A stretch of DNA of 64,000 nucleotides, taken from positions 62,001-126,000 of the forward strand of contig NZ_BMWT01000003.1 in NCBI RefSeq assembly GCF_014651375.1. The letters run 5' to 3'. Positions 19,224 through 27,401 of this stretch are shown piece after piece. Under the pieces are notes generated by a model. It ran no database searches. It saw nothing but the letters and a program-made list of their open reading frames with translations, and was not told where the DNA came from. Made by a program: the position numbers and the translations under genes. How positions within the stretch are numbered: the first letter of the stretch is position 1; each line of letters starts with the position of its first letter. Origin of the DNA: Tateyamaria omphalii. Lineage in GTDB: Bacteria; Pseudomonadota; Alphaproteobacteria; Rhodobacterales; Rhodobacteraceae.

Positions 19224-19289
19224 GGGGGAATGGGGGCCAGCCCCCGTCGCTGCGCGACTCCCCCATGGTATTTTCAGTCGGAAGAAGAC
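19224..19289. repeat. Palindromic intergenic element of the Roseobacter type
   Basis: A G-run and C-run hairpin (GGGGGCCAGCCCCC at 19232-19245) is followed by CGTCGCTGCGCGACTCCCCC and an AT-rich GGTATTTTCAG-GAAGAAG tail. The same layout occurs as a dispersed intergenic repeat in Roseobacter genomes, from memory. It lies between the VOC gene end and the greA start and may act as a terminator for the VOC transcript. Confidence 0.5.
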
Positions 19290-19670
19290 TTAGCCATACT
19301 GCACGACTTCGTATTCGATGTTGTCGGCGTCGTGGAAATAGAAGCGACGGCCCGGTTCGTAGTCACCGTGGTTGCCAGTTTCAAATCCCTTGGCCTTGAT
19401 CGCCCTTTCCATCCCGTCGAGGTCATCCGTGACCACGGCCAGATGGTTCAAGCCGCCGACGGTGTTGTAATTGTCATCTGTTGCCTTGCCCGGTGCGCCC
19501 GGTGTGTACAGCGCCAGATAGTGCGCGTCGGTTCCCACGTGTACGGTGCGCCCGCCCGCCATCGCGGCTCCGGCCCACCGGATATGCCAGCCAAAGAGGT
19601 CGCACATCCATGCTGCGGTCGCATCCGGGTCGGACACGGTGAGATTGGTGTGTTCGAGCATTGCGGGCAT
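19290..19670 (-). CDS. VOC (glyoxalase/bleomycin-resistance) family protein
   Basis: Small protein of 126 residues with two beta-alpha-beta-beta-beta VOC modules: [19 protein letters not shown] and [18 protein letters not shown], ending in [17 protein letters not shown]. The histidines and the terminal glutamate are the expected metal ligands of the VOC fold. AAAGGA precedes the ATG. A SoxR-type promoter lies directly upstream, so the protein probably responds to redox-cycling compounds; whether it detoxifies a quinone-like or methylglyoxal-like substrate is not known. Confidence 0.88.
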   Translation of the reverse strand: MPAMLEHTNLTVSDPDATAAWMCDLFGWHIRWAGAAMAGGRTVHVGTDAHYLALYTPGAPGKATDDNYNTVGGLNHLAVVTDDLDGMERAIKAKGFETGNHGDYEPGRRFYFHDADNIEYEVVQYG

Positions 19671-19719
19671 GGTCTGGTCCTTTCTTCATGCAGTCTTTCC
19701 TTTTCAGGTCGATGAGGGC

Positions 19720-19750
19720 ATCCTGCGACCTCAAGCTGACTTGAGGTCAA
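19720..19750 (-). promoter_or_regulatory. SoxR box within a 19-bp-spaced promoter driving the VOC gene
   Basis: CCTCAAG-CTGA-CTTGAGG (19729-19746) is the known SoxR operator with near-perfect dyad symmetry, extended to 9-base arms at 19727-19748. Read on the minus strand, TTGACC (19750-19745) and CAGGAT (19725-19720) flank it with 19 bases between them, the over-long spacer that SoxR/MerR activators correct by DNA distortion. The -10 lies 50 bases before the VOC start codon. Confidence 0.85.
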
Positions 19751-19760
19751 GGTTTTTTTC

Positions 19761-20213
19761 ATGGCTGCATCTGAGGGGTTGAGCATTGGCGAAATCGCGG
19801 CACGGACAGGGTTGGCCGTGTCGGCTATTCGTTACTATGAGGATGAGGGGTTGGTGGCCCCGTGGCGCAATGCAGGTGGGCAGAGACGGTTTCAGCGTGC
19901 CGACATCCGGCGGTTGAGCTTCATCATGGTGGCGCAGCAATTCGGGTTCACCTTGGCCCAGATCAAGGCAGAACTGGACCTGTTGCCACGCCACCGTGCC
20001 CCGAACAAGCGGGACTGGGCGCGTATCAGTGTGGAATTTCGGGAAGGTCTGGATGAGCGTATCGCACGGCTGAAAAAGCTGCGCGATACGTTGGATGGGT
20101 GCATCGGCTGTGGCTGCCTGAGCCTTGAGGTTTGCGCGCTGTACAATCCGAAGGATACGGCGGCGGACAAGGGGCAGGGGCCGCGCTATCTGATGGGCGA
20201 TTCCCCGCCCTAG
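19761..20213 (+). CDS. soxR: Redox-sensing transcriptional activator SoxR
   Basis: MerR-family regulator of 150 residues. The winged-helix DNA-binding part starts with LSIGEIAARTGLAVSAIRYYEDEGLV, a dimerisation helix follows, and the cluster motif C114-x2-C117-x-C119-x5-C125 binds a [2Fe-2S] cluster whose oxidation switches on transcription. It is divergent from the VOC gene with the SoxR box between them. Since the promoter reads toward the VOC gene, that gene is the likely target; soxR itself may be constitutive or weakly autoregulated. Confidence 0.96.
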   Translation: MAASEGLSIGEIAARTGLAVSAIRYYEDEGLVAPWRNAGGQRRFQRADIRRLSFIMVAQQFGFTLAQIKAELDLLPRHRAPNKRDWARISVEFREGLDERIARLKKLRDTLDGCIGCGCLSLEVCALYNPKDTAADKGQGPRYLMGDSPP

Positions 20214-20518
20214 CCGTACATTTGCCCGATGAGCATCGTCGGCGTAACATTGGTGAAATTGGGTAAGTCGGCAAGCACGGGGCCCGCGCTTGCCAGTGTT
20301 GCGTCCAGCGCGCCCTTGTCGGCAAAGACAAAGGTGGCAATCGCGTGAAAGCCCGGTGGCGTGTCTGGGCCTCCGGCCAATCCCTTCGTCACGACTTGGC
20401 TTTGAATATGCGTGCCCATGTGTTCCGCCACAAGGTTCATGTGGGTCGATTGATAGTAGTTGTCGTCAAACGTGGTACCGTCGCTGACGGGGTAAAGCAC
20501 TTGCAGGGTCATGGGCAT
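20210..20518 (-). CDS. EthD family protein
   Basis: Small dimeric alpha-beta barrel protein of 102 residues (EthD/YciI-like ferredoxin fold). It begins MPMTLQVLYPVSDGTTFDDN and contains YYQSTHMNLVAEHMG and GFHAIATFVFADKGALDATL. The ATG at 20518 is preceded by GAGGACC; the frame is open further upstream without a ribosome binding site. EthD proteins are associated with ether degradation or act as small heme- or quinone-related enzymes, but the role here is unknown. It ends tail-to-tail with soxR. Confidence 0.82.
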   Translation of the reverse strand: MPMTLQVLYPVSDGTTFDDNYYQSTHMNLVAEHMGTHIQSQVVTKGLAGGPDTPPGFHAIATFVFADKGALDATLASAGPVLADLPNFTNVTPTMLIGQMYG

Positions 20519-20642
20519 TGTATGGTCCTCGTGTTGCCTGTGACCACCATGCGCGGCTGCACAGATTCGGCAAATCACACAGTCTGATGGTGACGCAAAC
20601 GTGTCTGGCTGAAAGTGCATGAATTTGCAGCTTCGGTTTGCT

Positions 20643-20779
20643 TGACGTGATGCGCCGCCACGTCATTTCCCATAACGTGCCGTCGTTTCGTGAATTTTTG
20701 ATGGATTTTTTCACGAAGACAGTACACCACATTGCGCAAAGCCTATCTGTAGGCTAGCGACACGGAAATTTGCGCAAAG
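20643..20779. promoter_or_regulatory. Operator-like repeats upstream of ETF-QO
   Basis: The gap between the EthD gene and ETF-QO holds three symmetrical elements: TGACGTG-N9-CACGTCA (20643-20665), TTCGTGAA-N15-TTCACGAA (20687-20717), and two direct copies of TTGCGCAAAG (20732-20741 and 20770-20779), the core of which is itself palindromic. They probably bind regulators of the divergent genes. No regulator can be named from the sequence. Confidence 0.5.
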
Positions 20780-20805
20780 GCGCGGGAGAATAGGGGAGCC
20801 GCCAC

Positions 20806-22455
20806 ATGGCAGAGATTGAACGCGAAGCGATGGAATATGACGTGGTGATCGTTGGGGCTGGCCCGGCGGGTCTGTCAGCAGCCATTCGTCTCAAGCAGCT
20901 GGACGCCGACCTGAACGTGGTTGTGCTGGAGAAGGGGTCGGAAGTGGGCGCCCACATACTGTCCGGCGCGGTACTGGATCCCAGCGGTCTGGACGCGTTG
21001 ATCCCTGATTGGAAGGAAAAGGGCGCGCCGCTGAACGTGCCGGTCAAGGACGACAATTTCTACATGCTGGGTGAGGCGGGCCAGGTCCGTATTCCCAACG
21101 CGCCCATGCCGCCCCTGATGAACAACCACGGCAACTACATCGTCTCGATGGGCAATGTGTGCCGCTGGATGGCCGAGCAGGCCGAGGAGATGGGTGTTGA
21201 AATCTTCCCCGGCATGGCCTGTTCCGAGTTGGTCTATGGCGACAACGGTGAAGTGAAGGGTGTTGTGGCCGGTGTGTTCGGCCTGGAGGAAGACGGGTCC
21301 ATCGGCGAGAATACCGAGCCGGGCATGGAGCTGCACGGCAAGTACGTGTTCCTGTCTGAGGGTGTTCGTGGGTCACTGTCGAAAGAGGTGATTGCCAAGT
21401 ACGGTCTGAGCGACGGTAAAGAGCCGCAGAAATTCGGCCTTGGCATGAAAGAGATCTGGGAGATTGATCCCGAAAAGCACAAGGAAGGCTCTGTCACCCA
21501 CACGATGGGTTGGCCGCTTGGGTCGAATGCCGGGGGTGGGTCGTTCATCTATCACCTTGAGAACAATCAGGTTTACGTCGGTTTCGTGGTTCACCTGAAC
21601 TACAAGAACCCGCACCTGTTCCCCTACATGGAATTCCAGCGTTTCAAGCATCACCCGATGGTGGCGGATCTGCTGAAGGGCGGGAAGCGCGTGGCCTATG
21701 GCGCGCGTGCAATCTCCGAAGGTGGGTACCAATCGATGCCCAAGATGGTGGCCCCCGGTGTGGCGCTGCTGGGCTGCTCGGTTGGCATGGTCAACGTCCC
21801 GCGCATCAAGGGCAACCACAATGCGATGCTGTCGGGCAAGGCGGCCGCTGAGGCGGCGTTTGACGCGATCCAGGCCGAACGGTCCGGTGACGAGCTGACC
21901 GCCTATGAGGCCGAAGTGCGCGAAGGTGCCATTGGCAAGGACCTCAAGAAGGTGCGCAACGTTAAGCCTTTGTGGTCCAAATATGGTCTGACCGCATCGC
22001 TGGTGCTGGGCGGCTTCGACATGTGGACCAACACATTGGGTTTTTCGCTGTTTGGCACCGTTGGCCACGGCAAGAGCGATGCCGATGCCACCGAAGAGGC
22101 GAGCAAGCACAAGCCCATCGATTATCCCAAGCCTGACGGTACGCTGTCCTTCGATCGGCTGACGAATGTGTCGTTCAGCTTTACCAACCACGAGGAAAGC
22201 CAGCCTGCGCACCTGAAGTTGGCGGATGCGGCAGTGCCTGTGAATGTGAACCTTGCAAAATACGCAGGGCCTTCGGCCCGGTATTGTCCTGCTGGCGTCT
22301 ACGAGTTTGTCGAGGAAGAGGGCAAGGACACGCGCTTTGTCATCAACTTCCAGAACTGCGTGCACTGCAAGACCTGTGACATCAAGGATCCGGCGCAGAA
22401 CATCAACTGGACCACGCCGCAGGGCGGGGACGGGCCGAACTATCCCAATATGTGA
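20806..22455 (+). CDS. Electron transfer flavoprotein-ubiquinone oxidoreductase
   Basis: Membrane-associated iron-sulfur flavoprotein that passes electrons from ETF to ubiquinone, linking acyl-CoA and amino acid oxidation to respiration. The FAD motif VVIVGAGPAGLSAAI lies at residues 13-27. The C-terminal ferredoxin-like region includes CPAGVYEF and NCVHCKTCDIKDP, providing four cysteines for a [4Fe-4S] cluster, and the protein ends IQWTTPQGGDGP-like, as usual. The length of 549 residues is normal. It would receive electrons from acyl-CoA dehydrogenases such as the one at 7827. A terminator follows. Confidence 0.96.
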   Translation: MAEIEREAMEYDVVIVGAGPAGLSAAIRLKQLDADLNVVVLEKGSEVGAHILSGAVLDPSGLDALIPDWKEKGAPLNVPVKDDNFYMLGEAGQVRIPNAPMPPLMNNHGNYIVSMGNVCRWMAEQAEEMGVEIFPGMACSELVYGDNGEVKGVVAGVFGLEEDGSIGENTEPGMELHGKYVFLSEGVRGSLSKEVIAKYGLSDGKEPQKFGLGMKEIWEIDPEKHKEGSVTHTMGWPLGSNAGGGSFIYHLENNQVYVGFVVHLNYKNPHLFPYMEFQRFKHHPMVADLLKGGKRVAYGARAISEGGYQSMPKMVAPGVALLGCSVGMVNVPRIKGNHNAMLSGKAAAEAAFDAIQAERSGDELTAYEAEVREGAIGKDLKKVRNVKPLWSKYGLTASLVLGGFDMWTNTLGFSLFGTVGHGKSDADATEEASKHKPIDYPKPDGTLSFDRLTNVSFSFTNHEESQPAHLKLADAAVPVNVNLAKYAGPSARYCPAGVYEFVEEEGKDTRFVINFQNCVHCKTCDIKDPAQNINWTTPQGGDGPNYPNM

Positions 22456-22493
22456 TCGGGGCGCGACCAAGCGCACAGTCTGACCAAAAAACG

Positions 22494-22521
22494 ACGCTGG
22501 GCTTTGCGCCCGGCGTTTTTT
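22494..22521 (+). terminator. Rho-independent terminator after ETF-QO
   Basis: ACGCTGGGC pairs with GCCCGGCGT (one G-U pair) around the loop TTTGC, followed by six T residues. It sits about 40 bases after the ETF-QO stop. Confidence 0.85.
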
Positions 22522-22610
22522 CTGGCACGCAACCGCTGACCATTTCGCGAGGTTGCGTTGCACATGTGCGCAGACGTGCTAGCCTATCGCCCAACAACAG
22601 GCAAAAGGCA

Positions 22611-24332
22611 ATGCATTCCGTGATCCGATCGCTTCTTTCCAGTGTCGCTTTGGCCGCCGTACTGGCGGCCACCCCGCATATCGCGTCCGCGCAATCCGTG
22701 GCCGGATCGTATCTGGCCGGACGGCACGCTGCGATCACCAGTGATTTCGAAGCCGCGGCCCGGTATTATCAGGCGGCGCTGGCCCGCGATCCGGGGAATG
22801 CGGAATTGATGGAGGATGTCATCGTTTCGCAGCTGGCGCTGGGCCGTTTGGATCGCGCCCTGCCCGTCGCACGCATCATCGAAGAGAAGGAAATACGTAG
22901 CCAGATCGCGCATATGGCTATCATAGCAGATATGCTGGCGCAGGAAGACTATGCTGGCTATCTCGCGCGCGACACTGAAACGCTGGGTATTGGACCGCTT
23001 GTCGATGGGTTGTTGAACGCCTGGGCCCTTGTGGGCATGGAAGACATTGAGGGCGCATTGGCGGCTTTTGACGCCGTGTCCGAACAGCGCGGCGTGCGCG
23101 GTTTCGCGTTGTATCACAAGGCGATGGCACTGGCGGGACTGGGGCAGTTCGAAGCCGCGGGCGAGATTTTTGAAGCCGAAGGATCAGGTCCCTTGCAGCA
23201 GACCCGACGCGGTGCCATGGCCCGTGCTGAAGTGTTGTCGCAACTGGGGCGCAACGAAGAGGCCATTGCCTCTTTGGAGGCTGCTTTTGGCACCGTCAGT
23301 GACCCTGAGCTGGATGCCATGACGCTCGCGCTCGAAGCGGGGGAAACGTTGGCCTTTACCCACATCACTTCGGCCCGGGACGGGATGGCAGAGGTGTTCT
23401 ATTCGCTGGCAGGTGCGCTGCGGCAGGATGCGGGCGCTGACTACACCCTGCTTTATGGCCGGATTGCACGACACTTGCGGCCCGATCACGTGGACGCGCT
23501 GCTGTTGAACGCTGACTTGCTGGAAACGCTGGAACAGTTTGACCTGGCCAACGCTGCCTACAAGCAGGTGCCAGCGGATCATCCGGCGTTCCACGCCGCC
23601 GAACTGGGCCGCGCTGCGGCCTTGCGCGAATCTGGCAAACCCGATTCTGCCATCGAAGTGCTTGAGCAACTGGCGAAACGGTTTGGTGATTTGCCGCTGG
23701 TCCATTCGACCCTGGGTGATGTGCTGCGTCAGCAAGACAAATTCGAGGAGGCCGTGGCGGCCTATGACCGCGCTTTGGACCTGACTGACCCGGATGACGG
23801 TCGTGCCTGGTTCCTGCACTATGCCCGTGCCATTTCACACGAGCGCCTTAAGGAGTGGCCTGACGCCGAAGCGGATTTCAGGCGCGCGTTGGAGTTGAAC
23901 CCCGGCCAACCGCAAGTGCTGAACTACCTGGGCTATTCACTGGTAGAAAAGCAGATCAAGCTGGATGAAGCGCTTGAGATGATTGAAAAGGCGGTCGAGG
24001 CGAGTCCGGACAGTGGCTATATCGTAGACAGCCTTGGCTGGGTTCTGTACCGCCTGGGTCGCTATGACGAGGCGGTGGGCCACATGGAGCGCGCGGTCGA
24101 GCTGATGCCGGTTGATCCGGTCGTCAACGACCACTTGGGCGATGTGTACTGGGCTGTTGGCCGTGAACGGGAAGCACGTTTCCAGTGGACGCGTGCCCTG
24201 AGTTTTGTCGACCCCGAAGACACGGATGGCGAGGCTGACCCCGACCGAATGCGCCGCAAGCTGGAGGTCGGGCTGGACACTGTGCTGGCCGAAGAAGGTT
24301 CGGAACCGTTGCAGGTCGCGAATGGCGATTGA
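22611..24332 (+). CDS. Exported tetratricopeptide repeat protein
   Basis: Protein of 573 residues. The start at 22611 gives a clear signal peptide (LLSSVALAAVLAATPHIASAQ). The rest is alpha-solenoid: TPR units are recognisable near residues 50-80 (ARYYQAALARDPGNAELMED) and repeatedly from about 350 to 530, such as FEEAVAAYDRALDLTDPDDG and YDEAVGHMERAVELMPVDP. TPR proteins hold other proteins together; this one probably acts in the periplasm or at the outer membrane. Its last 11 bases overlap the start of ispE, so the two are coupled, although no functional link is obvious. Confidence 0.88.
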   Translation: MHSVIRSLLSSVALAAVLAATPHIASAQSVAGSYLAGRHAAITSDFEAAARYYQAALARDPGNAELMEDVIVSQLALGRLDRALPVARIIEEKEIRSQIAHMAIIADMLAQEDYAGYLARDTETLGIGPLVDGLLNAWALVGMEDIEGALAAFDAVSEQRGVRGFALYHKAMALAGLGQFEAAGEIFEAEGSGPLQQTRRGAMARAEVLSQLGRNEEAIASLEAAFGTVSDPELDAMTLALEAGETLAFTHITSARDGMAEVFYSLAGALRQDAGADYTLLYGRIARHLRPDHVDALLLNADLLETLEQFDLANAAYKQVPADHPAFHAAELGRAAALRESGKPDSAIEVLEQLAKRFGDLPLVHSTLGDVLRQQDKFEEAVAAYDRALDLTDPDDGRAWFLHYARAISHERLKEWPDAEADFRRALELNPGQPQVLNYLGYSLVEKQIKLDEALEMIEKAVEASPDSGYIVDSLGWVLYRLGRYDEAVGHMERAVELMPVDPVVNDHLGDVYWAVGREREARFQWTRALSFVDPEDTDGEADPDRMRRKLEVGLDTVLAEEGSEPLQVANGD

Positions 24333-25122
24333 GGTCTTTGCGCCTGCCAAGATCAATCTGACACTGCATGTGACTGGCCAACGCGCGGACGGCTATCACC
24401 TGCTCGATTCTCTTGTGGTTTTTGCCGATGTCGGTGATCGGCTGACCATTGACCCTGCGCCACGGATGCGTGTGGACGTATCGGGGCCATTCTCTGTTGG
24501 CGTCCCAAGGGATGAACGGAACCTCGTCTGGCGGGCGGCAGAGTTGGCGGGTGTCACCACGCAGATTTCGCTGGAAAAGAACCTGCCCCATGGCGCGGGC
24601 ATCGGCGGCGGGTCATCTGATGCGGCTGCCGTTCTGCGCGCTCTGGGTGCCGAGGCGCATGCGCTGGTGCTGGGTTCGGATGTTCCGGTCTGCCTGCTGG
24701 ATGCGCCGCAGCGGATGCGTGGGATTGGAGAGAACGTGGTGCCCGTTGGTGGCGTGCCCGCTTTGCATCTGGTGTTGGTCAATCCGGGCGTTCATGTCCC
24801 CACACCAGACGTGTTCAAGCGCTTGAAAAAAAAAGAAAATCCGCCGATGGACGCACATTTGCAATGGTCAGACCGGGCCGCCTTTCTGGCATGGCTGATC
24901 GAACAGCGGAACGATCTGCAAGCACCCGCGGCTTCCGGAAATCCGGCGATACTGGCGGCATTGAAGACGCTGAAAGGGGCCGAGCTGGCACGCATGTCCG
25001 GATCAGGGTCGACCTGTTTCGGCGTCTATCCCGACGCAGAGACGGTGCGCGATGCGGCTGCGGAGATTGCGGAAAAGCAGCCCCGGTGGTGGGTAGAGGC
25101 CGTTACGACGGTTGGGGCTTAG
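24322..25122 (+). CDS. ispE: 4-diphosphocytidyl-2-C-methyl-D-erythritol kinase IspE
   Basis: GHMP-family kinase of the MEP isoprenoid pathway, phosphorylating CDP-methylerythritol with ATP. The 266-residue product begins with FAPAKINLTLHVTGQRADGYH. The ATP loop LPHGAGIGGGSSDAAAVLRA lies near residues 90-108, and ARMSGSGSTCFGVY near the C-terminus is the third GHMP motif. The ATG at 24322 lies within the TPR gene end. A run of nine A residues at about 24828-24836, within the codons for FKRLKKKENP, could promote slippage but the frame is intact. Confidence 0.95.
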   Translation: MAIEVFAPAKINLTLHVTGQRADGYHLLDSLVVFADVGDRLTIDPAPRMRVDVSGPFSVGVPRDERNLVWRAAELAGVTTQISLEKNLPHGAGIGGGSSDAAAVLRALGAEAHALVLGSDVPVCLLDAPQRMRGIGENVVPVGGVPALHLVLVNPGVHVPTPDVFKRLKKKENPPMDAHLQWSDRAAFLAWLIEQRNDLQAPAASGNPAILAALKTLKGAELARMSGSGSTCFGVYPDAETVRDAAAEIAEKQPRWWVEAVTTVGA

Positions 25123-25131
25123 GCGGGGCGA

Positions 25132-26142
25132 TCAATTGATCCGTTCGACGACGTAGTCCGCCAGATCGACCAGCATATCGCGCAGGTCATGCGCGGGCAG
25201 GGTGCCGAGTGAAGCCTTGGCCTTGTCCGCCCATGCGATGGCATCGCGCTTTGTCTCTTCCAGCGCATTGTGCTTGTGCAAAAGGTCCAGCGCGTGGTCG
25301 AGGTCGCCGTCGTCCTGCTGCCCCTTTTCGATGGTGCGTGACCAGAAGGCACGTTCTTCCGCACTCGCCTTGGCGACAGCCTTGATCACCGGCAGCGTCA
25401 GCTTGCGTTCGCGGAAATCGTCGCCCACATTTTTGCCCGTGGCCGAGGATTGGCCCTGGTAGTCCAACAGGTCATCGACAATCTGGAAAGCGATGCCAAG
25501 CGCGTCGCCATAGTCGAACAGGGCCCGCGTCGTCGCTTCGTCCTTGCCAGCGATCACGCCCCCCACTTCCATGGCGGCGGAGAAGAGGGCTGCTGTCTTG
25601 CCCCGCACCACCTGAAGGTAGATTGCTTCGTCCGTGGCAAGGTCTTGCGCCGCCGTCATTTGCAGCACTTCGCCTTCGGCAATGGTGGCGGCCGCGTCTG
25701 ACAAGATGCGCAGGACAGCAATGTTGCCGGTTTCGGTCATCAGCTGGAAGCTGCGGGCGAACAGGTAGTCGCCGACCAGAACCGAAGATTTGTTGTCCCA
25801 CAGCAGATTTGCGGTGGGCCGTCCGCGCCGCTGAGCGCTTTCGTCGACGACATCGTCATGCAGCAGCGTGGCCGTGTGGATGAATTCGACCGTGGCAGCG
25901 AGGTGCACGTGGTAGGGGCCGGGATAGCCGCACAGATGGGCTGACGCGAGCGTGAGCATGGGCCTTAGCCGTTTGCCGCCTGCTTCAACCAGGTGGCGGG
26001 TCACCTCGGGGATGCGCGGCGCGTGTTTCGAAGCCATACGGTCGCGGATCAGGTCGTTTACACCCTCTAGATCCGCCGCAAGATAATCCGCCAGCCGGTC
26101 ATGCGGCTTTGCGATTGTGGACGCGTCCATCACTTTCCCCAT
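25132..26142 (-). CDS. Long-chain polyprenyl diphosphate synthase
   Basis: Condenses isopentenyl diphosphate units onto an allylic primer. The first aspartate-rich motif is LLHDDVVDESAQRRGRPTAN and the second is FQIVDDLLDYQG, both complete. The 336-residue length and small residues before the first motif fit an octa- to decaprenyl synthase supplying the ubiquinone side chain, most likely Q10 in this order. The start may be the ATG at 26142 or the ATG four codons later. It converges with ispE, an earlier enzyme of the same isoprenoid route, 9 bases away. Confidence 0.93.
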   Translation of the reverse strand: MGKVMDASTIAKPHDRLADYLAADLEGVNDLIRDRMASKHAPRIPEVTRHLVEAGGKRLRPMLTLASAHLCGYPGPYHVHLAATVEFIHTATLLHDDVVDESAQRRGRPTANLLWDNKSSVLVGDYLFARSFQLMTETGNIAVLRILSDAAATIAEGEVLQMTAAQDLATDEAIYLQVVRGKTAALFSAAMEVGGVIAGKDEATTRALFDYGDALGIAFQIVDDLLDYQGQSSATGKNVGDDFRERKLTLPVIKAVAKASAEERAFWSRTIEKGQQDDGDLDHALDLLHKHNALEETKRDAIAWADKAKASLGTLPAHDLRDMLVDLADYVVERIN

Positions 26143-26186
26143 AGCACCCCTCGACAGATAGGCCGGTGTGCCCCTACATCCATGAT

Positions 26187-26402
26187 ATGAAGGAACTTTT
26201 GCGCAGCACCGACCCGACGATCATCGCCTTTGCCTCCGCCCTTCTTGAGGGCGAGGATATAGACTGCTTTCAGATGGACGTAAATATGAGCATCCTCGAA
26301 GGTGGGATCGGAATTTTCCCCCGCAGGCTGATGGTGCGGGAGGATGACTATGACGCTGCCTTGCGCGTTGTGACCGACAATGACATCGACCTTGGACGCT
26401 GA
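26187..26402 (+). CDS. DUF2007 domain protein
   Basis: Small protein of 71 residues of the DUF2007 family (putative signal-transducing protein, related to PII-like folds). It reads KELLRSTDPTIIAFASALLE, then DIDCFQMDVNMSILEGG and RRLMVREDDYDAALRVV. The ATG at 26187 was chosen; an in-frame codon at 26166 adds seven unconserved residues. Its end overlaps the methyltransferase gene by 23 bases. Confidence 0.85.
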   Translation: MKELLRSTDPTIIAFASALLEGEDIDCFQMDVNMSILEGGIGIFPRRLMVREDDYDAALRVVTDNDIDLGR

Positions 26403-27123
26403 CCTGACCCACGATGCCTTTCTGGGCGGGCGATTGCACCTGTGGCAACCGCGCCATGGGTATCGCGCGGGCGTTGACCCCGTGCTTTTGGCGGCCTCGG
26501 TGCCGGCAAAGGCCGGGCAATCCGTGTTGGATCTGGGATGTGGTGTGGGCGCTGCGGCATTGTGTCTTGGTGCACGAGTGCCCGGGCTGGAGCTGGTGGG
26601 TGTCGAGCGGCAGGCTGACTATGCCGAACTTGCTGTTCGGAATGGATTACAGGCTCATACGGCTGACCTGACTGATATGCCCGCAGACCTGCGGGATCGC
26701 AGCTTTGATCATGTTCTGGCCAATCCTCCGTATTTCGATCGGGCGGCGGGCCATGTGGCCGAGGATTCGGGGCGCGAGGCGGCGCGTGGTGTCGAAACGC
26801 CCGTTGCAGCCTGGATCGATGCAGCCGCTCGCAGGTTGCGACACAAGGGGTATCTGCACATTATACACCGGGCCGAACGGGTGCCGGACCTATTGGCCGG
26901 TGCTGCGGGGCGGTTAGGGAGCCCGGAGATCTGGCCCCTTTGTCCACGGGTCGGAAAGGCGGCAGAATTGGTGATTTTCCGGGCACGTAAGAATGGGCGC
27001 GCAGATTTTCGCCTGCATTTTCCAGTCATATTGCACGAGGGTGCGCGACATGAACGGGATGGCGAAAGCTATACCCATGAAATTCAGTCGGTTTTACGTG
27101 ATGGGGCTGCTCTGCACCTTTAA
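26380..27123 (+). CDS. TrmN6-like tRNA (adenine-N6)-methyltransferase
   Basis: SAM-dependent methyltransferase of 247 residues. The SAM-binding motif I is VLDLGCGVGAAALCLGARVP and the catalytic motif for amino-group methylation is VLANPPYFDRA. Together with the leading LHLWQPRHGYRAGVDPVLLA this matches the TrmN6/YfiC family that methylates A37 of tRNA1(Val). The exact tRNA target in this organism is unproven. Confidence 0.88.
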   Translation: MTSTLDADLTHDAFLGGRLHLWQPRHGYRAGVDPVLLAASVPAKAGQSVLDLGCGVGAAALCLGARVPGLELVGVERQADYAELAVRNGLQAHTADLTDMPADLRDRSFDHVLANPPYFDRAAGHVAEDSGREAARGVETPVAAWIDAAARRLRHKGYLHIIHRAERVPDLLAGAAGRLGSPEIWPLCPRVGKAAELVIFRARKNGRADFRLHFPVILHEGARHERDGESYTHEIQSVLRDGAALHL

Positions 27124-27236
27124 TCGGACGTTGACCATACATACATTTTGTAGGTCCACATGCTGCGCCTGCGGCGTGACTTATGTGCAAAGCTGTGCTT
27201 GGCTGTGGAGGCAACTTTATCAGCAAGGAGGACTGC

Positions 27237-27401
27237 ATGAGCGTGATCGCCCATCTCGAAGAGTTGAAAAAGAAGCACCAGACCCTGAGTGATCAGGTTG
27301 AGACGGCCCAACGATCGCCGGGCGTGGATCAGATGGAAGTGGCCACCATGAAAAAGCAGAAGCTGAAACTGAAAGAGGAAATTACCCGACTATCGAGTTA
27401 G
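27237..27401 (+). CDS. DUF465 (YdcH-like) small coiled-coil protein
   Basis: Protein of 54 residues, almost entirely helical and charged (IAHLEELKKKHQTLSDQVE and MKKQKLKLKEEI). It is of the DUF465/YdcH family, of unknown function. The start at 27237 is supported by a near-perfect AAGGAGG site at 27224-27230. The stop overlaps the opposite-strand exporter gene stop by 4 bases. Confidence 0.88.
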   Translation: MSVIAHLEELKKKHQTLSDQVETAQRSPGVDQMEVATMKKQKLKLKEEITRLSS

